64,000 nucleotides of DNA from Actinomycetospora termitidis (GTDB lineage Bacteria > Actinomycetota > Actinomycetes > Mycobacteriales > Pseudonocardiaceae). The stretch is taken from NCBI RefSeq assembly GCF_030286555.1, contig NZ_JASVWF010000002.1, positions 868,001-932,000 of the forward strand. The letters are read 5' to 3'. Made by a program: the position numbers and the translations under genes. This document shows, piece after piece, positions 50,211 to 58,580 of the stretch (position 1 is the stretch's first letter; each line of letters opens with the position of its first letter). Under the pieces are notes generated by a model. The model did no database searches, was not told the DNA's origin, and saw only the letters and a list, made by a program, of their open reading frames with translations.

Positions 50211-51017
50211 TCAGCGGCCGTAGCGGTCGGCGAGGACCTCGGCGGTCGTCCGGGGCGCGGGCTCCGCGGTGTCGGGCGCGTCCGGCGCCGCCTCGCCGTC
50301 GGGAACGGCCTCGTCCTTGCGTGTCCGGTACTCCAGGCGCACGAAGTAGGCCCACCCGCCGATGGCCATGATCCCGAAGATCAGCCACTGCCAGGCGTAG
50401 GAGTACGACGGGTTCGGGTCGGGAGGGGGCAGCGGGACCGCGGTGAGCGTGCCGGGCTGGTCGGGGAGGAGCTGCAGGTAGCCGGGGCTGAGCCCACTCC
50501 CGATCTGCGCGGCGTCGATCGCGTAGAACTGCCGGTAGCCGGCCTGCTCGATCGGGGCCCGGTCGGTCGGCGTCTCGTCCGGACGTTGGTAGGCGACGAG
50601 CGTGACCGGACCGCCCGGCGCCGGGGCGATCGGCGGCAGGACGGTGCCCGCCGGCCGCACGTAGCCGCGGTCGACCAGGAGGGTCTCGCCGTCCGTCGTC
50701 CGGAACGGGGTCAGGACCTCGCTCGCGGCGCTCCCGTCCACCGACCGGAGCCGGACGAGGACGTCACCCGGCTGGTAGGTCCCGGTGACGACGACCTGCC
50801 GCCATACGACCGCGTCGGTCGGCTCGGTGCCCCGCGGCACGAGCTCGCCCCGGGGTACCGGGGCGGTCGACACGGCGCGGGTGAGGGCGGCGTTGGTGCC
50901 GTCGCGCTCCTCGCTGCGGTGGAACTGCCAGGGCGCGAGCAGGTAGTAGCACCCGAACGCGAACCCGGCGACGGCCACCGTCAGGGCGATCCACCCGGGT
51001 CGGAGGAGGAAGCGCAC
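50211..51017 (-). CDS. SURF1-family cytochrome oxidase assembly protein
   Basis: A 268-aa protein with the SURF1 layout: an N-terminal membrane segment (~residues 7-28), a large extracytoplasmic domain (VVVTGTYQPGDVLVRLRS, LLVDRGYVRP), and a second membrane segment near residue 220 (YSYAWQWLIFGIMAIGGWAYFV). It assists insertion of heme into aa3-type oxidase. The C-terminal ~40 residues are acidic and Pro/Ala rich. The GTG at 51017 begins VRFLLRPGW; no upstream start is in frame. Confidence 0.9.
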   Translation of the reverse strand: MRFLLRPGWIALTVAVAGFAFGCYYLLAPWQFHRSEERDGTNAALTRAVSTAPVPRGELVPRGTEPTDAVVWRQVVVTGTYQPGDVLVRLRSVDGSAASEVLTPFRTTDGETLLVDRGYVRPAGTVLPPIAPAPGGPVTLVAYQRPDETPTDRAPIEQAGYRQFYAIDAAQIGSGLSPGYLQLLPDQPGTLTAVPLPPPDPNPSYSYAWQWLIFGIMAIGGWAYFVRLEYRTRKDEAVPDGEAAPDAPDTAEPAPRTTAEVLADRYGR

Positions 51018-51040
51018 CCCCTCATTATGGCGCCGGCGTG

Positions 51041-51835
51041 TCACGTCACCGCTCGGAGCGCGGCGTCGCCGTAGCCACCGCCGAACAGCGTCGCGTGCAC
51101 CAGCAGCGGGAAGAGCTGGTGCAGCCCGACGCGGTCGCGCCACCCGTCGGCCAGGGGTGCGGCCTCGTCGTACGCCGCGAGGACGGTCTCGAGGTGCGGG
51201 AGGCCGAACAGCGCCAGCATGGCGAGGTCGGTCTCGCGGTGCCCGCCGTGCGCGGTCGGGTCGATCACCCAGGCCCGGTCGGACCACAACACGTTCCCGC
51301 TCCAGAGGTCGCCGTGCAGGCGGGCGGGTGGTTCGGCGGGACCAGGGTCGACCGAGGCGTTCTCGATGCGCGACGCGTCGGAGGCGGACAGCGCGCCCCG
51401 GTCCACCGCCGAGCGCAGGTACGGCTGCACCCGGTCGGCGAGGTACCAGTCCAGCCACGGCCCCTCGACGGGATCGTTGCGCATCGGGGCGCCGCCGATC
51501 CAGGCGTCGGCCGGTCCTCCGGGGGGTGGCGCCCCGAAGGCCGGTGCGCCGGCGGCGTGCAGCGCCGCCAACGATCGCCCGAACGCCTCCGCGGCCTCGC
51601 GCGACGCCGATCCGGACGGCACCGCCGCCGTCACGAGGCACCCGTCGTCGGCGCCCAGCACCTCGGGGACCGCGACCGCGTCCGCGGCGGCGAGCCACCG
51701 CAGGCCGGCCGCCTCGGCGGCGACGTCGCCGCGCTTCGCGACCACCTCGCGCCCGTCGTCGAGGGTGCACCGCTCGACCGACCCTAGGGAGCGGGTCCCG
51801 ACGACGGCGTGGCCGGTCAGGCTCTCGACGCTCAT
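51041..51835 (-). CDS. Fructosamine-kinase-family protein
   Basis: A 264-aa aminoglycoside/fructosamine-kinase-like fold: SLGSVERCTLDDGREVVAKRG (glycine loop and Lys), the catalytic LHGDLWSGNVLW near residue 175 with the catalytic Asp, and VIDPTAHGGHRETDLAML (the metal-binding Asp in the DFG-equivalent). It probably phosphorylates protein-bound or free fructosamines or ribulosamines. Its start overlaps the phosphatase stop by four bases. Low-molecular-weight phosphatases are known partners of such kinases in deglycation. Confidence 0.88.
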   Translation of the reverse strand: MSVESLTGHAVVGTRSLGSVERCTLDDGREVVAKRGDVAAEAAGLRWLAAADAVAVPEVLGADDGCLVTAAVPSGSASREAAEAFGRSLAALHAAGAPAFGAPPPGGPADAWIGGAPMRNDPVEGPWLDWYLADRVQPYLRSAVDRGALSASDASRIENASVDPGPAEPPARLHGDLWSGNVLWSDRAWVIDPTAHGGHRETDLAMLALFGLPHLETVLAAYDEAAPLADGWRDRVGLHQLFPLLVHATLFGGGYGDAALRAVT

Positions 51836-52305
51836 GCGTTCTCCTTCGCCCAGGCGACGACGCCGGGCGTGGCCGCCTCGATCATGGCCAGCACCTCGTC
51901 GAACCCCTCGTCGCCGCCGTAGTACGGGTCCGGGACCTCGGCGCCCTCGGGCGCGGCCGGGTCGAACGAGCGCAGCAGACGCACCGTCGTCGGCTCGGCG
52001 CCCGCGCGGATCAGGTCGCGGGCGTGGTCGACGGTGGCGGCGAGCAGGAGGTCGGCGCCGAGGACGTCGTCGGAGACCTGCCGCGCGACGTGGTCGGTCG
52101 CGTAGCCGTGTCGGGAGAGGGTCGCGGCGGCGCGCCGGTCCATGGGTTCGCCGGCGTGCCAGGGCCCGATGCCGACGCTGGTGACCTCGACCCGGTCGGC
52201 GAGGCCGGCGGCGGCGAGGGCGCTGCGGAGCACCTTCTCGGCCATCGGGGAGCGGCAGATGTTGCCGGAGCAGACGGTGACGACGCGGAGCACGGGACCG
52301 ATCAT
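51832..52305 (-). CDS. Low-molecular-weight protein tyrosine phosphatase
   Basis: A 157-aa phosphatase with the P-loop [13 protein letters not shown] (C-x5-R) at residues ~11-23 and the general-acid Asp in [13 protein letters not shown] near 127. It is the positional counterpart of mycobacterial PtpA (Rv2234). Coupling to the fructosamine-kinase-like gene suggests it may remove the phosphate from phospho-sugar adducts or act on proteins. The ATG at 52305 gives a four-residue lead before the first strand; an ATG at 52332 is an alternative. Confidence 0.9.
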   Translation of the reverse strand: MIGPVLRVVTVCSGNICRSPMAEKVLRSALAAAGLADRVEVTSVGIGPWHAGEPMDRRAAATLSRHGYATDHVARQVSDDVLGADLLLAATVDHARDLIRAGAEPTTVRLLRSFDPAAPEGAEVPDPYYGGDEGFDEVLAMIEAATPGVVAWAKENA

Positions 52306-52343
52306 CCCGACCCCCGCCCGCGTGGACCACAATGGCGCCCGCC

Positions 52344-53195
52344 ATGGGACATCTGATCGCCGACGCCGTCACTGCCCTCGAGGCCGCCTACCCGCCGGCC
52401 CTCGCCCAGGACTGGGACGCGGTCGGACTGGTGTGCGGCGACCCGACCGAGCCGGTCACCCGCGTCCACCTCGCCGTGGACCCGACCGCGGCCGTCGTCG
52501 AGGAGGCGATCGCGGCCGGGGCGGAGCTGCTGGTCACGCACCACCCGCTGCTGCTGCGCGGGGTCCACGGGGTGCCCGCCGACCAGCCCAAGGGGTCGGT
52601 CGTGCACCGGCTGATCCGGGCCGGGGTCGGGCTGTTCGCCGCGCACACCAACGCCGACGCGGCGTCGCCGGGCGTCTCCGACGCGCTGGCGGACGCCCTC
52701 GGCGTGGTCGTCGAGGAGCCGCTCGACCCGACGTCGACGATCGGCCGGATCGGGCGCCTCCCGCAGCCGGAACCCCTGGCGGCCTTCGTCGCGCGCGTCG
52801 AGGAGGCCCTCCCGACGACCGCCTGGGGCGTCCGGGCGGCCGGGGACCCGGCCCGCACGATCGAGCGGGTCGCGGTCTCCGGCGGGGCCGGCGACTCGAT
52901 GCTGCACCTCGCGCGGGCCGCCGGGGTCGACGCCTACGTCACCGCCGACCTGCGTCACCACCCCGCCGACGAGCACCTCCAGCGGACCGGGGCGCCGGCC
53001 CTGGTCGACGTCGCGCACTGGGCCTCCGAGCACCCGTGGTGCGCGCAGGCGGCCGACGTCGTGCGGCGGGCCCTGCCGGGCGTGACCGTGCACGTCTCGG
53101 CGCTGCGCACCGACCCCTGGACCCTGGGCGCCCGCGCCACCACACCCGCCGTCGGGAACGTCGTCGGGACCGTCGTCGAGAAGGAGGCCCCGTGA
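52344..53195 (+). CDS. Nif3-family dinuclear metal-binding protein
   Basis: A 283-aa protein of the Nif3/DUF34 family. Metal-site segments are [11 protein letters not shown] near residue 67, [10 protein letters not shown] near 100, and [12 protein letters not shown] near 223. It forms hexameric toroids in homologues; the physiological activity is unsettled, and the label GTP cyclohydrolase I type 2 is weakly supported. It overlaps the downstream zinc-ribbon gene (GTGA), the same order as Rv2230c-Rv2229c. An in-frame ATG four codons upstream is also possible. Confidence 0.88.
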   Translation: MGHLIADAVTALEAAYPPALAQDWDAVGLVCGDPTEPVTRVHLAVDPTAAVVEEAIAAGAELLVTHHPLLLRGVHGVPADQPKGSVVHRLIRAGVGLFAAHTNADAASPGVSDALADALGVVVEEPLDPTSTIGRIGRLPQPEPLAAFVARVEEALPTTAWGVRAAGDPARTIERVAVSGGAGDSMLHLARAAGVDAYVTADLRHHPADEHLQRTGAPALVDVAHWASEHPWCAQAADVVRRALPGVTVHVSALRTDPWTLGARATTPAVGNVVGTVVEKEAP

Positions 53196-53920
53196 AGGCC
53201 GATCCCGCCGCCCAGCGTCGCCTGCTCGACCTCGCCGGGGTCGACGCCGAGCTCGCCCGCGCGGAGCACCGTCGTCGCACGATGCCCGAGCAGACGGCGG
53301 TGGAGGAGGCCGAGCGGGGCCTGCGCGCGGCGCAGGACGCCGTCGTCGTCGCGCAGACCGCGCTCTCCGACCTCGACCGCGACGTCGCCAAGCTCGACCG
53401 CGAGGTGGAGCAGGTGCGCACCCGCGAGACGCGGGACCGGCAGTTGCTGGAGAACGGCTCGGTCTCGGCCAAGCAGGCCTCCGACCTGCAGCACGAGCTG
53501 CAGTCGCTCGAACGTCGCCGTGCGGTGCTCGAGGAGGAGCAGCTCGAGGTGATGGAGCGCCAGGAGGCCGCGGGCGTGGACCTCCAGCACGAGACCGGGG
53601 TGCACGCGGAGGCCACCACGACGCTGGCCGACGCGGTCGAGCGGCGCGACGGGGTGCTGGGCGACATCGGGACCACCGAGGTCCGTCGCGGCGAGGAGCG
53701 CAAGGGGCTGATCGCGGAGCTCCCGGACGACCTCGTCGAGCTCTACGACAAGCTCCGGGCGCGCTCCGGGACCGGGGCGGGCGAGCTGACCGGCAACCGC
53801 TGCGGGGCGTGCCGGCTCGAGATGGACCGCGCCGAGCTGCGGACGATCCAGGGGGCCGCGCCGGACGAGGTCGTGCGGTGCGAGAACTGCGGCGCGATCG
53901 TCGTGCGGACGGGGAAGTAG
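53192..53920 (+). CDS. Coiled-coil zinc-ribbon protein (CT398/Rv2229c-like)
   Basis: A 242-aa protein. Residues ~10-175 form a long antiparallel coiled coil rich in Glu, Arg and Leu. The C-terminus is a C4 zinc ribbon (CGACRLEM...CENCG). The function is unknown; the fold resembles flagellar chaperone or coiled-coil scaffold proteins. It is coupled by overlap to Nif3 upstream and to the histidine phosphatase downstream. Confidence 0.87.
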   Translation: MKADPAAQRRLLDLAGVDAELARAEHRRRTMPEQTAVEEAERGLRAAQDAVVVAQTALSDLDRDVAKLDREVEQVRTRETRDRQLLENGSVSAKQASDLQHELQSLERRRAVLEEEQLEVMERQEAAGVDLQHETGVHAEATTTLADAVERRDGVLGDIGTTEVRRGEERKGLIAELPDDLVELYDKLRARSGTGAGELTGNRCGACRLEMDRAELRTIQGAAPDEVVRCENCGAIVVRTGK

Positions 53921-54576
53921 TGGCGAACGCTGCCGGTGCATGGACCGGTCGCGGCGCCGCCGTGCCGACGCGGATCGTCCTGCTGCGGCACGGGCAGTCG
54001 CCGTTGTCGGTCGAGCGGCGCTACTCCGGGCGCGGCAACCCCGACCTCACCGAGCTCGGCGAGGCGCAGGCCGCCGCCGCGGCGACCGCGGTGGCGGCGC
54101 GCTACCCCGAGACGGCGGCAGTCGTGAGCTCGCCGCTCTCCCGCGCCTTCGCGACGGCGGGTGCGGTCGGCGCGGCGCTCGGGCTGCCGGTCGAGGTCGA
54201 CGACGGGTTCATCGAGACCGACTTCGGTGCCTGGGAGGGGCTGACCTTCCGGGAGGCGGCGGAACGCGATCCCGAGGTGCACCCGAGGTGGCTCGGCGAC
54301 CCGTCGGTGCCGCCGCCGGAGGGGGAGTCGTTCGCGGACGTCGAGGTCCGGGTGTCGGCCGCGCTGAGCGGGCTGCTGGAGCGGTACGCGGGGTCGACGG
54401 TCGTGCTCGTCAGCCACGTGACGCCGATCAAGACCGTGCTCAAGCTGGCCCTCGACGCCGGCCCGTCGCTGCTGTTCCGGCTGCACCTGGACCTGGCGTG
54501 TCTGTCGGTCGTCGACTTCTGGTCCGACGGCGGGGCGAGCGTCCGCCTGGTGAACGAGACCTCGTACCTGCCGTAG
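53920..54576 (+). CDS. Histidine phosphatase (CobC/phosphoglycerate-mutase type), no RNase H domain
   Basis: A 218-aa protein with the catalytic RHGQSPLS near residue 24, SPLSRAFATA, the acidic ETDFGAWEGLTF, and the second His in LVSHVTPIK. In mycobacteria the positional counterpart, Rv2228c, carries an N-terminal RNase HI domain followed by this phosphatase. Here only 16 residues precede the phosphatase, so the RNase H half is absent. It may act on alpha-ribazole-phosphate given the nearby cobD, but this is inference. Confidence 0.88.
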   Translation: MANAAGAWTGRGAAVPTRIVLLRHGQSPLSVERRYSGRGNPDLTELGEAQAAAAATAVAARYPETAAVVSSPLSRAFATAGAVGAALGLPVEVDDGFIETDFGAWEGLTFREAAERDPEVHPRWLGDPSVPPPEGESFADVEVRVSAALSGLLERYAGSTVVLVSHVTPIKTVLKLALDAGPSLLFRLHLDLACLSVVDFWSDGGASVRLVNETSYLP

Positions 54577-54623
54577 GGCGGGTCTCGCGCCGCACGCACG
54601 TCCACGAGTACGCGACGTGCCCC

Positions 54624-54650
54624 GGATCCGATTCCGGCGGAAGCGGATTC
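54624..54650. repeat. REP-like palindrome, copy 1 (imperfect)
   Basis: GGATCCGATTCCG and CGGAAGCGGATTC face each other across one base. It is a degenerate copy of the perfect element at 54696-54722. Confidence 0.75.
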
Positions 54651-54695
54651 GCGGGGCTCGGTGGTGCGCGGGCGCTCCGCAGCGCGGTGTGCTCC

Positions 54696-54722
54696 AGATC
54701 CGCTTCCGTCGGAAGCGGATCT
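54696..54722. repeat. REP-like palindrome, copy 2 (perfect 27 bp)
   Basis: AGATCCGCTTCCG and CGGAAGCGGATCT face each other across a single T. It lies between two convergent genes, so it may also stop transcription. Confidence 0.88.
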
Positions 54723-54743
54723 GCGGGGGAGTGCGGGGCCGCG

Positions 54744-55958
54744 TCAGGCCACGGCCCACAAAGCGACGGTGCCGACGACCAGCGCCGCGGGCGTCGTCAC
54801 CAGGCCCGCGACCGTGAAGCGGGACAACGACGGCGCGACGCCCTCGGCCAGCATCACCCGGCGCCACAGCAGCGTCGCGAGCGAGCCCACGTAGGTCAGG
54901 TTCGGCCCGACCCCCACCCCGATCAGCATCGCCAGCACGACGACGGGGGCAGGTGCGGGTCCCAGCGCGGCGAGCAGGAGCAGCGTCGCGGGCAGGTTGT
55001 TGACGACGTTCGCCAGCACGGCGGCGATCGCGGCCACGGCGAGGAGGCCACCCAGCCCGGTGCCGAGCCCGCCGACCAGCGACCCGAGCAGCCCGCCCAG
55101 CCCCTGCGCACCGACGGCGGCCACCACGACGCCCAGCGCGAGCACGAACAGGCAGAACAGCGGGGACGCGGCGCCGACCAGACGCGGCACCGAGGTGCGC
55201 CGCGCGATCACCGACCGCACGCCCAGCACCACGACCCCACCGACCGCCACCCACACCGGCTCCACCCCGAGCGGCGACGCCACGCCGAAGCCGACCAGGG
55301 TCAGGGCGAGCACGACCAGGGCGAACGCCGGGACCGGCTCGCGCGGGCCGTCGTCGGGAAGGGGCTCGCTCGGTCGGAGGTCCCGCCGGAAGACCCACCG
55401 CAGCCCGACGTACTCGACGGCGAGCACCGCCAGCCACGGCAGCGTCATGAGGGCGGCGAAGCGCAGGAACGAGAGGTCGGTAGCGCCGACGGCGAGCAGG
55501 TTGGTCAGGTTCGAGACCGGGAGCAGCAGCGACGCGGAGTTCGCCAGGTGTGCGCACGCGTAGGCGGCGGGCGCGGCGGCGACGCGCAGGCGCTTCGCGG
55601 CCCGCACGACGACGGGCGTGAGCAGGACGACGGTCGCGTCGAGGCTGAGCACGGCCGTCGTCACCGCCGCGATCCCGAAGACCCGCCCGAACAGGCCCTC
55701 GCGACGCAGCAGCGAGCCGGCCCAGGTGAACACGCCCTCGGCGTCGGCGAGGTGCGCGAGGACGAGGACGGCGGCGAGGAACCCGACGGTCGGGCCGAGC
55801 TCGACGATCTCCTCCCACGCGGCGCCGGGGGAGAGCAGGCCGACCACGACGACGACGGCGGCCGCCGGCACCGCCGCGGTCGCCTCGGGCAGACCCCGCG
55901 GCCGGGCGACCGCGACGACCAGGACCGCGATCAGCAGGCCGACCGCGAGGACCGTCAT
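54744..55958 (-). CDS. ArsB/NhaD-superfamily permease
   Basis: A 404-aa membrane protein with about 11 hydrophobic segments and the ion-transporter pattern of the ArsB group: a conserved Asp in VLSLDATVVLLTPVVV near residue 107, ANSASLLLPVSNLTNLL near 138, and the second half repeat VLANVVNNLPATLLLLAALG near 320. It may export arsenite or transport an organic anion. No ArsR of the metal-sensing type is beside it. It overlaps the TauE-like gene by four bases. Confidence 0.82.
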   Translation of the reverse strand: MTVLAVGLLIAVLVVAVARPRGLPEATAAVPAAAVVVVVGLLSPGAAWEEIVELGPTVGFLAAVLVLAHLADAEGVFTWAGSLLRREGLFGRVFGIAAVTTAVLSLDATVVLLTPVVVRAAKRLRVAAAPAAYACAHLANSASLLLPVSNLTNLLAVGATDLSFLRFAALMTLPWLAVLAVEYVGLRWVFRRDLRPSEPLPDDGPREPVPAFALVVLALTLVGFGVASPLGVEPVWVAVGGVVVLGVRSVIARRTSVPRLVGAASPLFCLFVLALGVVVAAVGAQGLGGLLGSLVGGLGTGLGGLLAVAAIAAVLANVVNNLPATLLLLAALGPAPAPVVVLAMLIGVGVGPNLTYVGSLATLLWRRVMLAEGVAPSLSRFTVAGLVTTPAALVVGTVALWAVA

Positions 55959-56716
55959 CCCCGGACGAACAGGTAGATCGCGACCGCCACGCCGAGGACC
56001 ACCACGCACCAGCGCAGCACGTTGTCCGGCATCTTCTGGGCGACCGCCATCCCGAGGTATCCGCCGACGAGCGTGGACGGCGCGAGCAGCAGCACCGCGA
56101 ACCAGTCGACCGGGGCGAAGAACCCGAAGAGGATCACGGTCACGGTCGCGACGACGAGGCTGAGCAGCACCTTCACCGCGTTCAGCCGCTTCACGGTGTC
56201 GGCACAGAGCAGCGAGAGCACCGCGATCAGCACGACGCCCAGCGCCCCGCCGAAGTACCCGCCGTACACCGCCGCGACGAAGGTGACGACGACGAGCCCG
56301 ACCGGCTTGTCGTGCTCCGCGCCCTCCCGCGCGGTCCACCGCTTGATCCACGGCTGGAGCCCGAGCGTGAGGCTCGCGAGCAGCACGAGCACGGGCACGA
56401 CCGCGTCGAACACCGACTGCGGCAGGATCAGCAGCAGCCCGCACCCGACGGCGGAGCCGAGTGCGGCCGGGACCGCGGCGAGGGCGATCCGTCGGCCCTG
56501 GCTCGGCAGGTCCTTGCGGGCGCTCAGCGTCGACCCGGCGTACCCCGGCCACTGCGCGACGGAGTTCGTCACGTTGGCCGGCAGCGGCGGCAGCCCGGTG
56601 GCGAGGAGCACCGGGAACACGATGAGGCTGCCCCCGCCCGCGATGGCGTTGACCGCGCCCGCAAGCAACCCGAGCACGACCAGCAGGACGATCTGCAGCA
56701 CGCTCGGGTCGGTCAC
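55955..56716 (-). CDS. TauE/SafE-family (TSUP) permease
   Basis: A 253-aa protein with 7-8 hydrophobic segments and the family pattern LAGAVNAIAGGGSLIVFPVLL near the N-terminus, repeated in the second half (VAAVYGGYFGGALGVVLIAVL). Such proteins export sulfite, sulfoacetate or related anions. Together with the overlapping ArsB-like permease it forms a two-gene anion-transport operon. The GTG at 56716 begins VTDPSVLQIVLL. Confidence 0.88.
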   Translation of the reverse strand: MTDPSVLQIVLLVVLGLLAGAVNAIAGGGSLIVFPVLLATGLPPLPANVTNSVAQWPGYAGSTLSARKDLPSQGRRIALAAVPAALGSAVGCGLLLILPQSVFDAVVPVLVLLASLTLGLQPWIKRWTAREGAEHDKPVGLVVVTFVAAVYGGYFGGALGVVLIAVLSLLCADTVKRLNAVKVLLSLVVATVTVILFGFFAPVDWFAVLLLAPSTLVGGYLGMAVAQKMPDNVLRWCVVVLGVAVAIYLFVRG

Positions 56717-56801
56717 GCGCGGGACGGTATCCGGGGGTACGGCGATCGGCGCAGTGAGCGGTGGCGCGCGTCCGGTTCGGGCGGATGTGCCACCTCCGCC
56801 G

Positions 56802-56863
56802 TGATCAACGAGCACCTGCGGCGGTCATCGGGCCGTCGGGCAGCCGAGGGTGCTGGTTGATCA
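56802..56863. repeat. 15-bp inverted repeat upstream of rnpB
   Basis: TGATCAACGAGCACC (56802-56816) faces GGTGCTGGTTGATCA (56849-56863) with one mismatch and a 32-nt GC-rich centre. It looks like a dispersed palindromic element or a long hairpin between divergent transcripts. Confidence 0.75.
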
Positions 56864-56900
56864 TGGCGAGGGCTGCCGGCTCGGCCCGTCGCACCCTGGC

Positions 56901-56906
56901 TAGACT
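56901..56906 (+). promoter_or_regulatory. Candidate -10 element of rnpB
   Basis: TAGACT ends seven bases before the predicted 5' end of the RNA at 56914. A matching TAGACTCGTCG occurs upstream of yebC. Confidence 0.55.
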
Positions 56907-56913
56907 CGTCGCC

Positions 56914-57321
56914 GGCGGACGAGCCGGCCGGGCGACCGCGTCGGGGTCCACGAGACCCCGTCGAGGAAAGTCCGGACTCCACAGGGCAGGGTGGTTGCCA
57001 ACAGCAACCCGGGGTGACCCGCGGGACAGTGCCACAGAGAACAGACCGCCACCGGGCGACCGGTGGTGAGGGTGAAACGGTGGTGTAAGAGACCACCAGC
57101 GTCCTGGGTGACCAGGACGGCTCGGTAAACCCCACCCGGAGCAAGGTCAAGAAGGCACCGGAGACGGTGCTGCGCAGGTCGTCCGAGGGCTGCCCGCCCG
57201 AGACCTGCGGGTAGACCGCTGGAGCCCGTCGGCGACGACGGGCCGAGATGGATGGTCGCCGCCCGCGGACCCGCGAGGGACCGTGGGCACAGGATCCGGC
57301 TTACAGGCCGACTCGTCCGCC
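56914..57321 (+). ncRNA. rnpB: RNase P RNA, bacterial type A
   Basis: About 408 nt. The universally conserved P4 strand GAGGAAAGTCCGGACTCC is at 56963-56980, and the 3' conserved segment ACAGGATCCGGCTTACAG is near 57289-57306. The 5' GGCGGACGAG and the 3' CTCGTCCGCC form the closing P1 helix, which sets the ends. The internal ACAGAGAACAGACCGCC and GGTGAGGGTGAAACGGTG segments match the actinobacterial type A core. It is the catalytic subunit that trims tRNA 5' leaders. Confidence 0.95.
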
Positions 57322-57376
57322 CCCGGAAGGTGTGCTCCGTCTGGCCCATCGCGGGCACGTACGCCACCGTGGGGCG

Positions 57377-57622
57377 ATGGACCACATCGAGATCCGCACT
57401 GCGCGCCGGTGGCTGCTGGCCGGGATGCTGCTCGTCGTCTGGGTGATGGGCACGGCCTGGAGCGACGCGCTCGACGCGCCGTCCAGCCCGGCCCGGTGGA
57501 TCCAGTTCGCCGTGGCGCTCGCCGCGCTGATCTGTCTGGCCGTGGTCGCCCGCCGGATGCGACTGCGCGAGCGCGCGGCCGCGGACGAGGCGTTCGAGAA
57601 GAGCACGACGACCGCCGACTGA
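57377..57622 (+). CDS. Small two-helix membrane protein
   Basis: An 81-aa protein of unknown function with two hydrophobic segments (residues ~11-28 and 42-60), a polar loop between them, and an acidic/basic C-terminal tail. It starts 55 bp after the rnpB 3' end. No ribosome site is clear. Codon use and membrane prediction support it moderately. Confidence 0.55.
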   Translation: MDHIEIRTARRWLLAGMLLVVWVMGTAWSDALDAPSSPARWIQFAVALAALICLAVVARRMRLRERAAADEAFEKSTTTAD

Positions 57623-57649
57623 CGGCTATCCGGTCCTTCCGAGTGACGC

Positions 57650-57655
57650 TATGGT
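57650..57655 (+). promoter_or_regulatory. Candidate leaderless -10 element
   Basis: TATGGT ends six bases before the ATG at 57662. Confidence 0.4.
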
Positions 57656-57661
57656 CCTGAA

Positions 57662-58195
57662 ATGCGACCGTTGCGGTACTCGATCAACGTCACGCTCGAC
57701 GGGTGCGTCGACCACCGCTCCATCGAGCCGGACGAGGAGCTGCACCGGCGGGCCGCGGAGATCCTCGCCCGCGCCGACGTCCTCCTGTTCGGCCGCGTGA
57801 TCTACGGGATGATGGAGTCCGCCTGGCGGGACGGGGACCCGTCGAACCCGTTCGTCGCCGCGATCGACCCGAAGCCGAAGGTCGTCGTCTCGGACACGCT
57901 CGAGTCGGTCGACTGGAACGCCGAGCTCGTGCGCGGCGCGGACCTCGAGAGCACCGTCCGGAAGCTCAAGGAGCAGCCCGGCGAGGGGATCTACACCGGT
58001 GGCGTCGCGCTCCCGCTCGCACTGACGGAGCTGGGGCTCATCGACGAGTACGAGCTCGTCGTGCACCCCCAGATCGCGGGCTACGGCCCGACGCTGTTCG
58101 CGGGGCTCTCGGCGCCGGTCGACCTGGAGCTGGTCGACCGGGTGGTGTACGACTCCGGCGCGGTCGCCCACCACTACGTGCCCCGCGGACGATGA
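57662..58195 (+). CDS. Dihydrofolate-reductase-family (RibD C-terminal-like) protein
   Basis: A 177-aa reductase-fold protein: SINVTLDGCVDH at the start (the SLDG-type motif), DVLLFGRVIYGMMESAW, KPKVVVSD, GEGIYTGGVALPLALTELGLIDEYELVVHP. It probably binds NADPH and reduces a pterin, flavin precursor or another small molecule. Its role is unknown. It is convergent with a VOC protein gene, one base apart, and has a diverged relative at 58581. Confidence 0.82.
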   Translation: MRPLRYSINVTLDGCVDHRSIEPDEELHRRAAEILARADVLLFGRVIYGMMESAWRDGDPSNPFVAAIDPKPKVVVSDTLESVDWNAELVRGADLESTVRKLKEQPGEGIYTGGVALPLALTELGLIDEYELVVHPQIAGYGPTLFAGLSAPVDLELVDRVVYDSGAVAHHYVPRGR

Positions 58196-58196
58196 G

Positions 58197-58550
58197 TCAG
58201 TGCCCCTCGCCGACGCAGAACACGTTGCCCTCCGGGTCGGCCAGCGTCGTCCAGTCCAGCCCCGGCACCTCCCCGACGTGCTCCTCCAGCACCCGCGCGC
58301 CCAGCTCCACCACCCGTGTCGTCTCGCCGACCCGGTCGTCGGTGTTCAGGTCGAGGTGCACCCGGTTCTTCCCCGCACGCTCCTCGGGCACCTGCTGGAA
58401 GCCCATCCGCACGCCTCCCGCCGGCGGCCCGACCATCACGAACCCGCCATAGTCGGCCGCGACCTCCGTCCCGAGGACACCGCACCAGAACGCGGCCAGC
58501 TGCCGCGGATCCGCGCAGTCGACCGTCACCATCCCCATCGCCAGACTCAT
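58197..58550 (-). CDS. VOC/glyoxalase-family protein
   Basis: A 117-aa protein with one betaalphabetabetabeta pair: MVTVDCADPRQLAAFWCGVLGTEV at the start, NRVHLDLNTDDR in the middle, and TLADPEGNVFCVGEGH at the end. The function is unknown; this subgroup is common in actinobacteria as small dimeric proteins. It is divergent from the second DHFR-like gene, with 30 bp between the starts. Confidence 0.85.
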   Translation of the reverse strand: MSLAMGMVTVDCADPRQLAAFWCGVLGTEVAADYGGFVMVGPPAGGVRMGFQQVPEERAGKNRVHLDLNTDDRVGETTRVVELGARVLEEHVGEVPGLDWTTLADPEGNVFCVGEGH

Positions 58551-58580
58551 GTCGGCGCAGCGTAGAGAAGGGGTCCGACA

